From an uncultured Methanomethylovorans sp. (GTDB lineage Archaea > Halobacteriota > Methanosarcinia > Methanosarcinales > Methanosarcinaceae), in NCBI GenBank assembly GCA_937968035.1, contig CALBTS010000327.1, forward strand, positions 35,363 through 99,362: a stretch of DNA of 64,000 nt. The letters run 5' to 3'. The notes below the pieces were generated by a model. That model worked only from the letters and a program-made list of their open reading frames with translations. It made no database searches and was not told the origin of the DNA. The translations under genes were made by a program, and so were the position numbers. Below, piece by piece: positions 54,308 through 62,717 of this stretch; positions within the stretch are counted from its first letter, which is position 1, and each line of letters starts with the position of its first letter.

Positions 54308-56110
54308 TTAGATATATACTTTTCTTATTAAAAAAAACACCGCTACAGGTATCACTGCTACAATACAAAAAATCCCTACAAAAGAAGAAACAAGGAAACT
54401 TGCAGCCTGTAGATCTGTTATCTCACTTTCCTGTGGCTCATTTACCACAGATGCTATACTGCAAGCTTCAGGTTCCTCATATACTTCAGATACAACTTCC
54501 CTGTCAATGTACATTTCTACCTGCTCCGAGTAAACAGTCACTTCTTTCATCTGCACATTAGTATAATCTACCTGTAATGCTGGTAGTGCATATTCTCCTG
54601 CTTCTGAAAAAACGATATTATAGCTTTTTGTGGATGTTTCCCCCGGAGCAAGTTTAGCAGACCACTCCAAGCTACCGCTTACAAGATCAGCATCTTTAGG
54701 AATATTATCATGCATACTGACCTTTACTTCCTTGTCACCCCCATTTGATATCTGCAAGGTTACAGTAACATTTTCCCCTTCCATTGCATATTCGGTATTG
54801 ACGGTCTTATCTGCCACCACATAGGAACCGTTCACCATTAGCTGCGGGGCAGCAGATGCTACCTCATATACATCTCCATTGTCTCTCCAGCTAGCAACGG
54901 CACTCCCTAAAGTGAAATTACCGGGGATGTGCGGGCTAACAATGTAAGTGATCTCATTGGTAGCATGAGGATCGACTTGCAATTCCCACTCAAGCTTTTC
55001 TGGATCCTGCAACCCGAAAGAGTCTGGTACGCTGTCTGTTACTGTTAATACTACTGGTATATCGTTCATGTTCTTCAGCTTAAGGCTGATCTCCAGTTGT
55101 TCATGGGTTGAAGCAATAGTTTTTCCGTATAGGCTGTTATTCCCTCTGATCTCCTTGGTCATGCAAACATAAGGCCCGACAAAGAAATCTTGTGTATCGG
55201 TTGCATAGTATGCATCTCCTGAATAATCTCCACCTGATACTTCTGTTGTGACAGATATGGATCTGCCTGTTGCTGCCACAGGAATATCAAGACCCATATT
55301 TAATGCCACTGTTTGTAATGGTGCAAGAGTTTCCAATGACAGTGCCTGTTCGGTAAATACACCTTCACTGACCTTATTCTCTATTTTGATCCCCCTCAGA
55401 GATAAAGTACCATTGTTGGTTACCCTAAGTATACACGAAATAGTGTCGTCAGCCTCAAAGGTATCACTAGAAGGCGATAAAGTGACCTCAACATCTGGTT
55501 TTCCGGGCCTGTATGTTTCAATGAACGCTTTTGATCGGTCTTTATCTATGTAAACCAGCCTGACCATGAGTTCCCGGTCATATTTTTTGTAATCACGCAA
55601 AACAAAAGCATTCTCATATTTCCCTGATGGAGAGGTAACTGAAATATTTACTTCTTTGCTGGAAAAGTTTGTTAAGGATATGGCATATGCTCCATCCTGT
55701 ATCACATCCCCCATCGATAAAGAGATTTTAGGCGTCGACAGCACCCACACTTTTTCAAATTCGTGCCCATACAAAACGATAGAGATCTTGCCTGAAGAGA
55801 TTCCATTCACTTTGATCTTAAGGTCATTGTCATATATTCTCTGATCGTTTGGGCCGGCATCCACATAATAGGCTTTTTTGAAGTCATCGTTCTTGTATAC
55901 AAGGATCACAGCCGATGGCTCTGCAGCTTCCTGATCAAGTTCATAGACCTTCAGGGTATACCTTTCAATTGTGGCCTTCTCCCCCGGTCCAAGCTCAAAA
56001 CTTCCTTTATACACCCAGATATCCTCATGCTGAAAATCATATGCACTGCTGGGAAAGATGGAAAACAGCAGTATAATGAAAGTAAAAAAAACATGTGACG
56101 TTCTTTTCAT
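54308..56110 (-). CDS. Surface protein with repeated beta domains (COG1361/CARDB-like)
   Basis: A 600-residue exported protein. A signal peptide (MKRTSHVFFTFIILLFSIFP) is followed by an N-terminal beta domain (FELGPGEKATIERYTLKVYE) and at least three Ig/CARDB/DUF11-like units (for example VEVTLSPSSDTFEADDTISC, ISVTTEVSGG and EYAMEGENVTVTLQISNGGD). A C-terminal membrane helix (FLVSSFVGIFCIVAVIPVAV) with RK anchors it. Methanogen S-layer-related proteins share this style. It follows two ABC-2 permease genes (gap 1 base), so it is probably a component or cargo of that exporter. Confidence 0.78.
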   Translation of the reverse strand: MKRTSHVFFTFIILLFSIFPSSAYDFQHEDIWVYKGSFELGPGEKATIERYTLKVYELDQEAAEPSAVILVYKNDDFKKAYYVDAGPNDQRIYDNDLKIKVNGISSGKISIVLYGHEFEKVWVLSTPKISLSMGDVIQDGAYAISLTNFSSKEVNISVTSPSGKYENAFVLRDYKKYDRELMVRLVYIDKDRSKAFIETYRPGKPDVEVTLSPSSDTFEADDTISCILRVTNNGTLSLRGIKIENKVSEGVFTEQALSLETLAPLQTVALNMGLDIPVAATGRSISVTTEVSGGDYSGDAYYATDTQDFFVGPYVCMTKEIRGNNSLYGKTIASTHEQLEISLKLKNMNDIPVVLTVTDSVPDSFGLQDPEKLEWELQVDPHATNEITYIVSPHIPGNFTLGSAVASWRDNGDVYEVASAAPQLMVNGSYVVADKTVNTEYAMEGENVTVTLQISNGGDKEVKVSMHDNIPKDADLVSGSLEWSAKLAPGETSTKSYNIVFSEAGEYALPALQVDYTNVQMKEVTVYSEQVEMYIDREVVSEVYEEPEACSIASVVNEPQESEITDLQAASFLVSSFVGIFCIVAVIPVAVFFLIRKVYI

Positions 56111-56111
56111 A

Positions 56112-57212
56112 TCAGATCTTCATATGTTCTTTTTCCACGATGCTGGTCAACATCCATAACAACAGGACAGCAAGGCACATGTATCCTGCTATCCATGTAA
56201 ACGCTTCCACATATCCTATGCTGTCAAGCGCAAGCCTGGAAACAAGATTAAGAGGTGAATTGGTATATAGGTACGATGACATGAACAGAAGTATCAGTAC
56301 AAGTGAATAGAACAACTGAGCCGTTCCTCTTTCTCTGCACAAGACAGCTATTATGCTTCCCACAACGACAAGTATCAAAGAAACAATAGCCACCATTAAT
56401 AGGATCTCAGTAAAGTTATTGATCCCTATGCCATTAAGTCCCAGCAATAACATCCAAGCCAGAGACTGTACAGGTGAAATGGCAGTTGCAACCAGAGTTT
56501 TCCCTCCGATCACATCTAGCAGGGATACAGGAGAAGCGAGCAATAAATCCAGTGTTTTGCGCTCAAATTCTTCGGTGATCATGTCAATTACAAGCCCGCC
56601 TGATATGAAAGCAGGAGTGAACACCAGTAGTGGCAGAAGTGCCACGTAGATAAATTCCAGCTTACTGGAAGATGTACCTTTATCCCACCGCATGATCTGA
56701 ATATCAAGAGGGGTGTAGCCATCAAGCCGCGTGGTCCTTATGGTCCTTACACTTTGCTCGAATTTCTCAAGTGGTTTTTTCAACTGCAGTGAAACAATCG
56801 TTGCTTTCAGTTCGGATCTGGGTAGATATATGTCCAGATTGATCAGATTATTTCCTTCAGCCGTTTCGTTAGGTATGTTTATTATCGCATCTATTTTCCG
56901 GTCATAGAAATCATTATAAGCTTCCCCGAAATCAGCATATTTCACTGGCTCCAGATCACTTATTTTCATCAATTTGAAGAGTTCTCCTTCGCCATCTCCA
57001 ATAACCCCTATCTTTGATTCTTTCATTTGCATACCTTGCAATGCCATTGGGTCATAGAAAGATGTAAGGCCTACAACAAGGAAGGCAGAGAAAGAAGCAA
57101 TGAACAGCTGTACAAATAAGGAAAGCACGAATGTCTTTTCAAGCAGCAATCCGTTATATTCCCTTCTGGCAATGGACAGGATCTTGCCCGGACACACTTT
57201 ATTCTTATCCAA
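56112..57212 (-). CDS. ABC-2 type transporter permease
   Basis: Membrane subunit of 366 residues with the ABC-2 layout: one N-terminal helix (LFVQLFIASFSAFLVVGLTS), an extracellular domain (about 45-185) and five C-terminal helices. DMITEEFERKTLDLLLASPV (about 210-230) is the conserved coupling helix. Its start overlaps the end of the PrsW-fused permease by 8 bases; the surface-protein gene follows. The cognate ATPase is most likely the divergent gene at 59116. Confidence 0.88.
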   Translation of the reverse strand: MDKNKVCPGKILSIARREYNGLLLEKTFVLSLFVQLFIASFSAFLVVGLTSFYDPMALQGMQMKESKIGVIGDGEGELFKLMKISDLEPVKYADFGEAYNDFYDRKIDAIINIPNETAEGNNLINLDIYLPRSELKATIVSLQLKKPLEKFEQSVRTIRTTRLDGYTPLDIQIMRWDKGTSSSKLEFIYVALLPLLVFTPAFISGGLVIDMITEEFERKTLDLLLASPVSLLDVIGGKTLVATAISPVQSLAWMLLLGLNGIGINNFTEILLMVAIVSLILVVVGSIIAVLCRERGTAQLFYSLVLILLFMSSYLYTNSPLNLVSRLALDSIGYVEAFTWIAGYMCLAVLLLWMLTSIVEKEHMKI

Positions 57213-58980
57213 AAAGAAGCCCCCTTAGCAGGTAAGTATTGTAGATGGTATGTACTCCCGTTGCAACTATCAGGAAAAATACATAGTATCGGGGACCTGT
57301 AAAGTACACGCCCAGAGACGTGACCATGGTAGTGATCACATGTAATAACAAAGGTATCAGGAGCAATGTACCCATGGTCATCACTGATCCGAATGCAGAG
57401 GAAGCAATAGGTGCAAGGGTTATCACAGATACGAGTTTCTCTCCAAAGAAGAATCCACCACCTGAAAGCAATGCAAGCATTCCGGCAGTTTTCAGGTTCA
57501 TTGACCTTAATCCTCTTTTCATGATGGTGTAGATACCTACGGATTTTGCTATTTCTTCCACAAGAGCCGAGAGTGTTATCATTGCAATGATCGAATAAGG
57601 AAGAGGCAGGTTGAAGAGCATCACTATCAGCATTAGTTGTGCCATGTAGACGAAAGGAATTGATACGATGCTAAGGGTAAATACAGAACCCAGACGTACC
57701 GAGAGGAACAGTTCCATGCAATCCATTGCCTTTTCGGTCATGGTCTTCTGGCTGAAAAGGTCTTCTTCCCGGAAGATCGCTGTACCAAAGCCATAGATGC
57801 TCAATGCAACGAGATAAAAAGGTAATGTGGAGAAGACATACTTCCCAAAACTTATGTTCCCCTCTTCTATCAAGTTAACCATGAGCGTCATTGGAGAAAT
57901 AGAGCTTACTGCATGCACATTTGCAAACATGGCAGGAAAGAACACATATCCTGAAACGATCACGGAGAAGAATACCATAGCGAATGTCAGTTCCTTGAAA
58001 CTGCGGGAAAATATAGCTGCAATGAAAGATAATGAAAAGAACAGGAGGAGTACAGGAAATATCACTCCTATCATTGCAAGGGATGTTCCCAGTTCATGGA
58101 TGTCCGAAGGTCTTTCGATGTAAAGGGAGATAACTGATAGCAGGACCATGGCGACAAGCACATATGGGATGCTTTTTCCAAGCACTATGTCCCTGCTCCT
58201 GAGAGGAGCCATAAGCAACAACTCACATCTGCGGTTGGTCCTCTCTTCCATTATACTGGAAGAATAGAACTGAGAAACAAAGTAAATAGGAAAGATGAAT
58301 AAGAAAGAGTAAAGTATTGCTGTGAAAGGTATGGGCGGCGTAAAATTGGAAGGTGTGGCAATGGTCTGTCTCTCAAATAATGTTTTCGAATCACTATTAT
58401 CCAGATCCTCCAGTTCTTCCGGCGAAACAATGTGAGAAGTTCGCTTAGCTGCAGCTGCATTTCCTTTATACTCTCTGGCACCATCTGCATTTTCATTCTC
58501 ATCATCCGAAACCTGATCATCTTTCTGAGTAGTTCCCCCCAGTACCTGAAAGCTCTCAGGTCTTTCAAGGTCATGGATAGTAACCCATACGGGATGGCTG
58601 TTGTTAATATCGTTGTACGATGAAAGGACAGCTTCTCTGTGATCAATGAACACCTTCCCCAGTGCATCGGCAGCTGCAATTGATTTTTTCGTGCCTGAAA
58701 GGTATGCACGGTCCTCCACAATCGTTATATCTGCATCTTTACCATCGTCAGTTAATACATAGAATCTTTCATCAGCTTCTATGATACTGTTCAGCTCCGG
58801 GGAAGCAGAAACAACACTGTATATCTTTTGATCCAGATTCATGCCTGTAAAGGATACTGCATATGATACAACAGCAAGTAGCAGTAATGTGAAAAGGATA
58901 GCAAATACAGACCTGTGGCTGAACTTCATTCCTGATCTGAGAAATTCCCATTTAGCAACTGTATACCAGCCTGACATCAA
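57205..58980 (-). CDS. ABC-2 permease fused to a PrsW-like intramembrane protease
   Basis: 591 residues. The N-terminal ~420 are an ABC-2 permease: first helix (SVFAILFTLLLLAVVSYAVS), outer domain with an acidic low-complexity stretch (about 155-170, DDENENADGA), and the coupling helix IMEERTNRRCELLLMAPLRS. Residues ~430-591 match PrsW-type glutamic intramembrane proteases: LVEEIAKSVG (EExxK, about 474), GGFFFGEKLV (FxxxE, about 514), LHVITTMVTSLGVYF (His, about 547) and ATGVHTIYNTYL (His, about 573). A single frame without a break joins the two. It could process the cargo or the linked surface protein. Confidence 0.8.
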   Translation of the reverse strand: MMSGWYTVAKWEFLRSGMKFSHRSVFAILFTLLLLAVVSYAVSFTGMNLDQKIYSVVSASPELNSIIEADERFYVLTDDGKDADITIVEDRAYLSGTKKSIAAADALGKVFIDHREAVLSSYNDINNSHPVWVTIHDLERPESFQVLGGTTQKDDQVSDDENENADGAREYKGNAAAAKRTSHIVSPEELEDLDNSDSKTLFERQTIATPSNFTPPIPFTAILYSFLFIFPIYFVSQFYSSSIMEERTNRRCELLLMAPLRSRDIVLGKSIPYVLVAMVLLSVISLYIERPSDIHELGTSLAMIGVIFPVLLLFFSLSFIAAIFSRSFKELTFAMVFFSVIVSGYVFFPAMFANVHAVSSISPMTLMVNLIEEGNISFGKYVFSTLPFYLVALSIYGFGTAIFREEDLFSQKTMTEKAMDCMELFLSVRLGSVFTLSIVSIPFVYMAQLMLIVMLFNLPLPYSIIAMITLSALVEEIAKSVGIYTIMKRGLRSMNLKTAGMLALLSGGGFFFGEKLVSVITLAPIASSAFGSVMTMGTLLLIPLLLHVITTMVTSLGVYFTGPRYYVFFLIVATGVHTIYNTYLLRGLLFG

Positions 58981-59074
58981 AATATATAATGTTTTTATTA
59001 TATTAATAGATATGGAACCTGCAGATGCCCGAATCTTTTAATGGACATTGAGTACAGTTGGGTCCAGAATATCA

Positions 59075-59090
59075 AATAAATATATATAAT
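59075..59090 (+). promoter_or_regulatory. TATA box of the divergent ABC ATPase gene
   Basis: AAATAAATATATATAA lies 26-41 bases before the ATG at 59116. The distance leaves almost no room for a leader, so a leaderless mRNA is expected, and no ribosome-binding site is seen. The same core (AAATAAATATATAT) occurs before the HerA-like gene at 35077-35090. Confidence 0.6.
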
Positions 59091-59115
59091 TTAAAGTATT
59101 ATTTTACTTTTGCAC

Positions 59116-60024
59116 ATGATAGAAGTTAATGGGCTGAGAAAGAAATATGGTGACTTTGTTGCCGTGGACAGGTTAAGCTTTAATGTGGGAAAGGGCGAGA
59201 TATTCGGTATTGTAGGTCCAAATGGTGCAGGAAAGACCACTACCCTGAAAATGCTTAGCGGCCTGGTGAGGCCTACTGCAGGTAGCATACGGATAAATGG
59301 TATCGATATGTCAGTGGATCCCGTAAGGATAAAATCCTTTCTTGGATTTTTGCCGGAAGAATCTCCTCTCTACGAAGGCATGTATGTGGAAGATTACTTA
59401 CTCTTTTTCGGAGAACTATACGATGTTAAAAAGCACATCGCCAGACAAAGGATCAACTCTCTTCTTAACGATCTTTCGCTTAATGCCGCAGGCAAGCGTA
59501 TAGGCGACCTTTCCAAAGGCATGCGCCGCAAGGTTGCTATTGCAAGATCCCTCATAAACGACCCGCAACTGATCATATACGATGAACCAGGTTCTGGGCT
59601 TGACCCTATGACCTCCAGGTTCATAACCGAATATATAAGGTCTCTAAAGGAAAGAGGCAAGACCGTTATTTTCAGTGCGCATAACCTGTATCAAATGGAA
59701 AGCCTTTGTGACCGGATCCTCATAATCAAAGATGGAAAGCAAGTTACACTGGGCTCCGCTGCGCAGATACGAAAAGACCATTCGAAAGTTCTCTACAGGC
59801 TGGAGTTTATGCTGGAAGATATTGCGGACATATGTATTCAAGACGTAAAACGTCTGGAAGACAGGTTCGTGCTTGTCACTGCAGACATGGATGCTGTCAA
59901 TGAGATCACAGGACGCGTAGCCACAAACGGAGGCAGGATAATAGAAATGAGGACCATCGAGCCTGCCCTTGAAGAGGTATTCCTCGAACTTATGGGCGTA
60001 GACCTTACTCATAGTGATAGCTGA
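59116..60024 (+). CDS. ABC transporter ATP-binding protein (ABC-2 exporter)
   Basis: ATPase of 302 residues with Walker A IVGPNGAGKTTTLKMLSGLV, Q-loop-like FLPEESPLYEGM, signature LSKGMRRKVAIARSL (LSKGM variant common in drug and antibiotic exporters), Walker B LIIYDEPGSGLDP and H-loop SAHNLYQME. A ~75-residue C-terminal DUF4162-like domain follows. The ATG at 59116 is preferred over a TTG six bases upstream. It is divergent from the two ABC-2 permeases that lack their own ATPase, so it most likely serves them. Confidence 0.93.
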   Translation: MIEVNGLRKKYGDFVAVDRLSFNVGKGEIFGIVGPNGAGKTTTLKMLSGLVRPTAGSIRINGIDMSVDPVRIKSFLGFLPEESPLYEGMYVEDYLLFFGELYDVKKHIARQRINSLLNDLSLNAAGKRIGDLSKGMRRKVAIARSLINDPQLIIYDEPGSGLDPMTSRFITEYIRSLKERGKTVIFSAHNLYQMESLCDRILIIKDGKQVTLGSAAQIRKDHSKVLYRLEFMLEDIADICIQDVKRLEDRFVLVTADMDAVNEITGRVATNGGRIIEMRTIEPALEEVFLELMGVDLTHSDS

Positions 60025-60040
60025 TATACCTGCAAGCTTC

Positions 60041-60065
60041 AAAAGGGATTAATTCAGTCCCTTTT
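60041..60065. terminator. Bidirectional hairpin terminator
   Basis: AAAAGGGA (60041-60048) pairs perfectly with TCCCTTTT (60058-60065) around TTAATTCAG. It begins 16 bases after the ABC ATPase stop and overlaps the last codons of the convergent hemerythrin gene. A-rich and T-rich arms on the two sides suit termination in both directions. Confidence 0.65.
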
Positions 60066-60456
60066 CATTGAATAGAGCTGCATATTTCTTATCACTTGAT
60101 TGTATATGAGTGACCAGCCAGTTCTTGAGGAAATTTAAAAGATCATAGCTTAATCCGGTTTTTCCGCTTTCGTATCCTTTTTTGAACTCAAGTACCTGTT
60201 CAACAAACTTTTCATGTGAGAGCTTATGTGCTTCATAATCCGGATAACCGAACTTCTTCATGTATTTCTCTTCAGTGGAGAAATGATATTTTGTATAGTC
60301 AGCCATTTTATTGATGATAGTAAGAGACACTTCTTTGCTCTTAGCATGCAGCATAGCATCGTGGAGCTCGTTGATCATGCCTACAAGCTTCTTGTGCTGT
60401 TCATCGATCTCTTTTATATTCACACTATACTTATCAGACCAGGTTATAAGAGACAT
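60049..60456 (-). CDS. Bacteriohemerythrin-type oxygen-binding protein
   Basis: A 135-residue four-helix protein with a di-iron site. Ligands: DEQHKKLVGMINELHDAM (first His), YHFSTEEKYM (His and Glu), HKLSHEKFVEQ (His) and WLVTHIQSSDKKY (His and Asp). It starts with the family opening ITWSDKYSVNIKEID. It probably binds or delivers O2 or buffers iron; in an anaerobe it may serve O2 sensing or detoxification. A TATA-rich promoter is shared with the divergent marR gene. GGTGAT precedes the ATG. Confidence 0.94.
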   Translation of the reverse strand: MSLITWSDKYSVNIKEIDEQHKKLVGMINELHDAMLHAKSKEVSLTIINKMADYTKYHFSTEEKYMKKFGYPDYEAHKLSHEKFVEQVLEFKKGYESGKTGLSYDLLNFLKNWLVTHIQSSDKKYAALFNEKGLN

Positions 60457-60567
60457 TCGATCACCATGCGTGATATATTTTTAAATATATAAATATATTT
60501 GCTGAATTATACGTCGAGTTATCTCTGACGATTACAGCGGTACGTTTATTAGTTCCTTATACAATTA

Positions 60568-60579
60568 TTGCGCACGCAA
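60568..60579 (+). promoter_or_regulatory. Palindrome at the marR transcription start
   Basis: TTGCG-CA-CGCAA is a perfect inverted repeat immediately downstream of the TATA-like CTTATACAAT (about 60556-60565) and about 20 bases before the marR ATG. MarR proteins bind such short palindromes and usually repress their own operon, here marR-MATE. Confidence 0.5.
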
Positions 60580-60598
60580 CAAATAGGAAACAGCCAAG

Positions 60599-61060
60599 AT
60601 GGACAGACTAAGAGAACAGGAATCTATTGGCAGAGATATATCCCATCTGTTCAGATCCATCCGCAACTTCATGGGACGACAGCTCGAACCTTACGGGATA
60701 GGTGATGCACAATTCCCATTCCTCATGCTGCTGCTGCATGAGGATGGCATTAGCCAGGAAAAACTTGCAACATCTCTAAAATGTGACAGAGCAACCAGTG
60801 CAAGGTCCATTGCCCGGCTGGAGCGCGCAGGATATGTGCGCAGAGTTGTAGATCCTGATAACAGAAGGGCATACAAGGTATTTCTAACGGAACAAGGGAC
60901 AGAGATGGAACATATAATGTGGGCTGTTTCAAAAGACCTGAACGATATTCTGCTGGAAGGTTTCACTGAGGAGGAAGAACTGGCTTTCAGAAACATGATC
61001 CAGAGAGCTGGAGTAAATATTTCAAAACGGAATCAGATCAGGAAGACCACAGATGAATGA
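60599..61060 (+). CDS. MarR-family transcription regulator
   Basis: Winged-helix repressor of 153 residues. Helices 1-2 (HLFRSIRNFMGRQLEPYGIG) precede the recognition region (EDGISQEKLATSLKCDRATS) and the wing (GYVRRVVDPDNRRAYKVFLT), where the DxR motif of MarR proteins is seen. It overlaps the MATE transporter gene by 8 bases, so it probably controls it in response to a toxic compound, binding the palindrome at 60568-60579. Confidence 0.92.
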   Translation: MDRLREQESIGRDISHLFRSIRNFMGRQLEPYGIGDAQFPFLMLLLHEDGISQEKLATSLKCDRATSARSIARLERAGYVRRVVDPDNRRAYKVFLTEQGTEMEHIMWAVSKDLNDILLEGFTEEEELAFRNMIQRAGVNISKRNQIRKTTDE

Positions 61061-62483
61061 AAGTCCAGGAGCAGGTGAAAACTACAGAACGGATCATGTG
61101 ACCTCAGGGATGAGGACACTAATGGGCGATCCCAGGAAGGCGATCTTAAAATTGGGTCTGCCAATGATGCTGGCCATGTCCGTGCAGACAGTCTATAACC
61201 TGGTGGATACCTTCTGGGTTTCAGGCCTAGGTGCTGATGCCCTCGCAGCAATAGGTTTTGTGTTTCCGTTCTTCATGAGCATGATCGCACTTTCCACAGG
61301 TCTTGGCCTTGGCGGAGGATCGGCCATATCCAGAAAACTTGGTGCCAAAGATAAAAAAGCTGCTGACAATGTTGCAGCACACAGCATGGTCCTTATGCTG
61401 GTGCTTACATTGATGGTCAGTGTACCTTTGTTCATTTTTGCAAAACCCATCTTTCTGGCTGCAGGGGCAGGTAAGACAATAGGTCTTTCCATGGACTACG
61501 GGCGCATAGTATTTGCCGGTGGTATCCTCATATTCTTCATTAATGTGGCAAGTGCTATATTGCGTAGCGAGGGCGATGCCAAACGTGCTATGTATGCAAT
61601 GGTACTGGGAGCAGTTCTGAACATCGTCTTAGATCCGTTGTTCATTTACACTTTTGGATTAGGCATAAAAGGAGCAGCATGGGCAACCGTGCTCTCACTG
61701 GGCATAACCGCGGCCATGATCTTCAAATGGCTGTTCCTGAATAATGACACATATGTTTCTTTTAAGTTCCGCGGTTTCAGGCCGGATATGAGTATCATTA
61801 AGGAGATATCAAAGGTCGGCCTGCCATCAGCTATGCAGCAATTATCCATGGCCTTTACAATGGTCATTATGAACCTTGTTATCATTGCAGTGAGCAATAC
61901 AGATGGTGTTGCTGTCTATGCTGTGGGGTGGCGTGTGGTAATGATAGCTATAGCCCCTCTGGTAGGAATTGGAACTGCAGTAATGACCGTATCAGGTTTT
62001 GTGTATGGCGGACGTGCTTACAAAAAACTGATGTCAGTACTCATTTATGCAACAAAAGTGGGGATCATTATCGAAACGGGAATTGCTATATTTACTTTCT
62101 TCCTGGCACCTTATATTGCTGCTGTTTTCACACAGGCAGAATCGTCTGCCCATATAACTGAGGATATAACTGTCTTCCTTAAGATCGCTTTCCTTTTCTA
62201 TCCCACGACTGCCATGGGCTTGCTTTCTTCATCGTTGTTCCAGGGCACTGGTAAAGGTACAAGCTCCCTTATTGCCACAATAATCAGATCCCTCATACTT
62301 ACACCATTATTTGCCTTCCTGTTCTCTTACTACCTCGGAATGGGCCTTACAGGTGTCTGGTGGGGCCTGGTGTTTGGAAATGTGCTGGGATCCCTCATGA
62401 CTTTCGGATGGGTTTATATCTATGTTCGCAAACTGCAGGCGCATGTCCCTGAAAAGCTATCTGTTGCCCATGGCGAGTTATAG
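61053..62483 (+). CDS. MATE-family efflux transporter
   Basis: Cation-coupled multidrug exporter of 476 residues with about 12 membrane helices in two related halves. Recognisable parts are MGDPRKAILKLGLPMMLAMS, LVDTFWVSGLGADALAAIGF, LGLGGGSAISRKLGAKDKKA and, in the second half, ISKVGLPSAMQQLSMAFTMV. It is co-transcribed with marR. The substrate is unknown. Confidence 0.94.
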   Translation: MNESPGAGENYRTDHVTSGMRTLMGDPRKAILKLGLPMMLAMSVQTVYNLVDTFWVSGLGADALAAIGFVFPFFMSMIALSTGLGLGGGSAISRKLGAKDKKAADNVAAHSMVLMLVLTLMVSVPLFIFAKPIFLAAGAGKTIGLSMDYGRIVFAGGILIFFINVASAILRSEGDAKRAMYAMVLGAVLNIVLDPLFIYTFGLGIKGAAWATVLSLGITAAMIFKWLFLNNDTYVSFKFRGFRPDMSIIKEISKVGLPSAMQQLSMAFTMVIMNLVIIAVSNTDGVAVYAVGWRVVMIAIAPLVGIGTAVMTVSGFVYGGRAYKKLMSVLIYATKVGIIIETGIAIFTFFLAPYIAAVFTQAESSAHITEDITVFLKIAFLFYPTTAMGLLSSSLFQGTGKGTSSLIATIIRSLILTPLFAFLFSYYLGMGLTGVWWGLVFGNVLGSLMTFGWVYIYVRKLQAHVPEKLSVAHGEL

Positions 62484-62514
62484 ATTTTTGAAACTGGAAA
62501 GATCACCAATTCAA

Positions 62515-62634
62515 CTACAAGCCCAACATATTCCTTTTCAGTTCGTTCTTTGCTTCCTCTTTTGTCTTTTTACTCGCCTTTACAGACCTATTAACGTCTT
62601 TTAATTGATGTCGTGTTGCTTCATCGTTTCGCAT
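62515..62634 (-). CDS. Putative 39-residue basic micro-protein
   Basis: A complete short frame on the minus strand: MRNDEATRHQLKDVNRSVKA, then SKKTKEEAKNELKRNMLGL and stop. It is hydrophilic and strongly helical, with Lys/Arg and Glu spaced as on an amphipathic helix. CTATTTATAG (62657-62666), read on the minus strand as CTATAAATAG, is a strong TATA box centred about 27 bases before the ATG, so a leaderless mRNA is expected. It fills an otherwise empty 234-base gap between the MATE gene and cbiZ. It is too short for most gene finders; conservation is untested. Confidence 0.5.
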   Translation of the reverse strand: MRNDEATRHQLKDVNRSVKASKKTKEEAKNELKRNMLGL

Positions 62635-62717
62635 ATTTTAGACTCTGGTACATCACCTATTTATAGGGAATACTCACAACCTTTGCACAGGTTCTTTATT
62701 TTGCAAGGTAGATGATC

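Noticed and set aside
58251-58721. 156-codon frame inside the PrsW-fused permease gene
   Set aside because: Arg/Leu-rich out-of-frame translation of the acidic low-complexity linker; no start signal.
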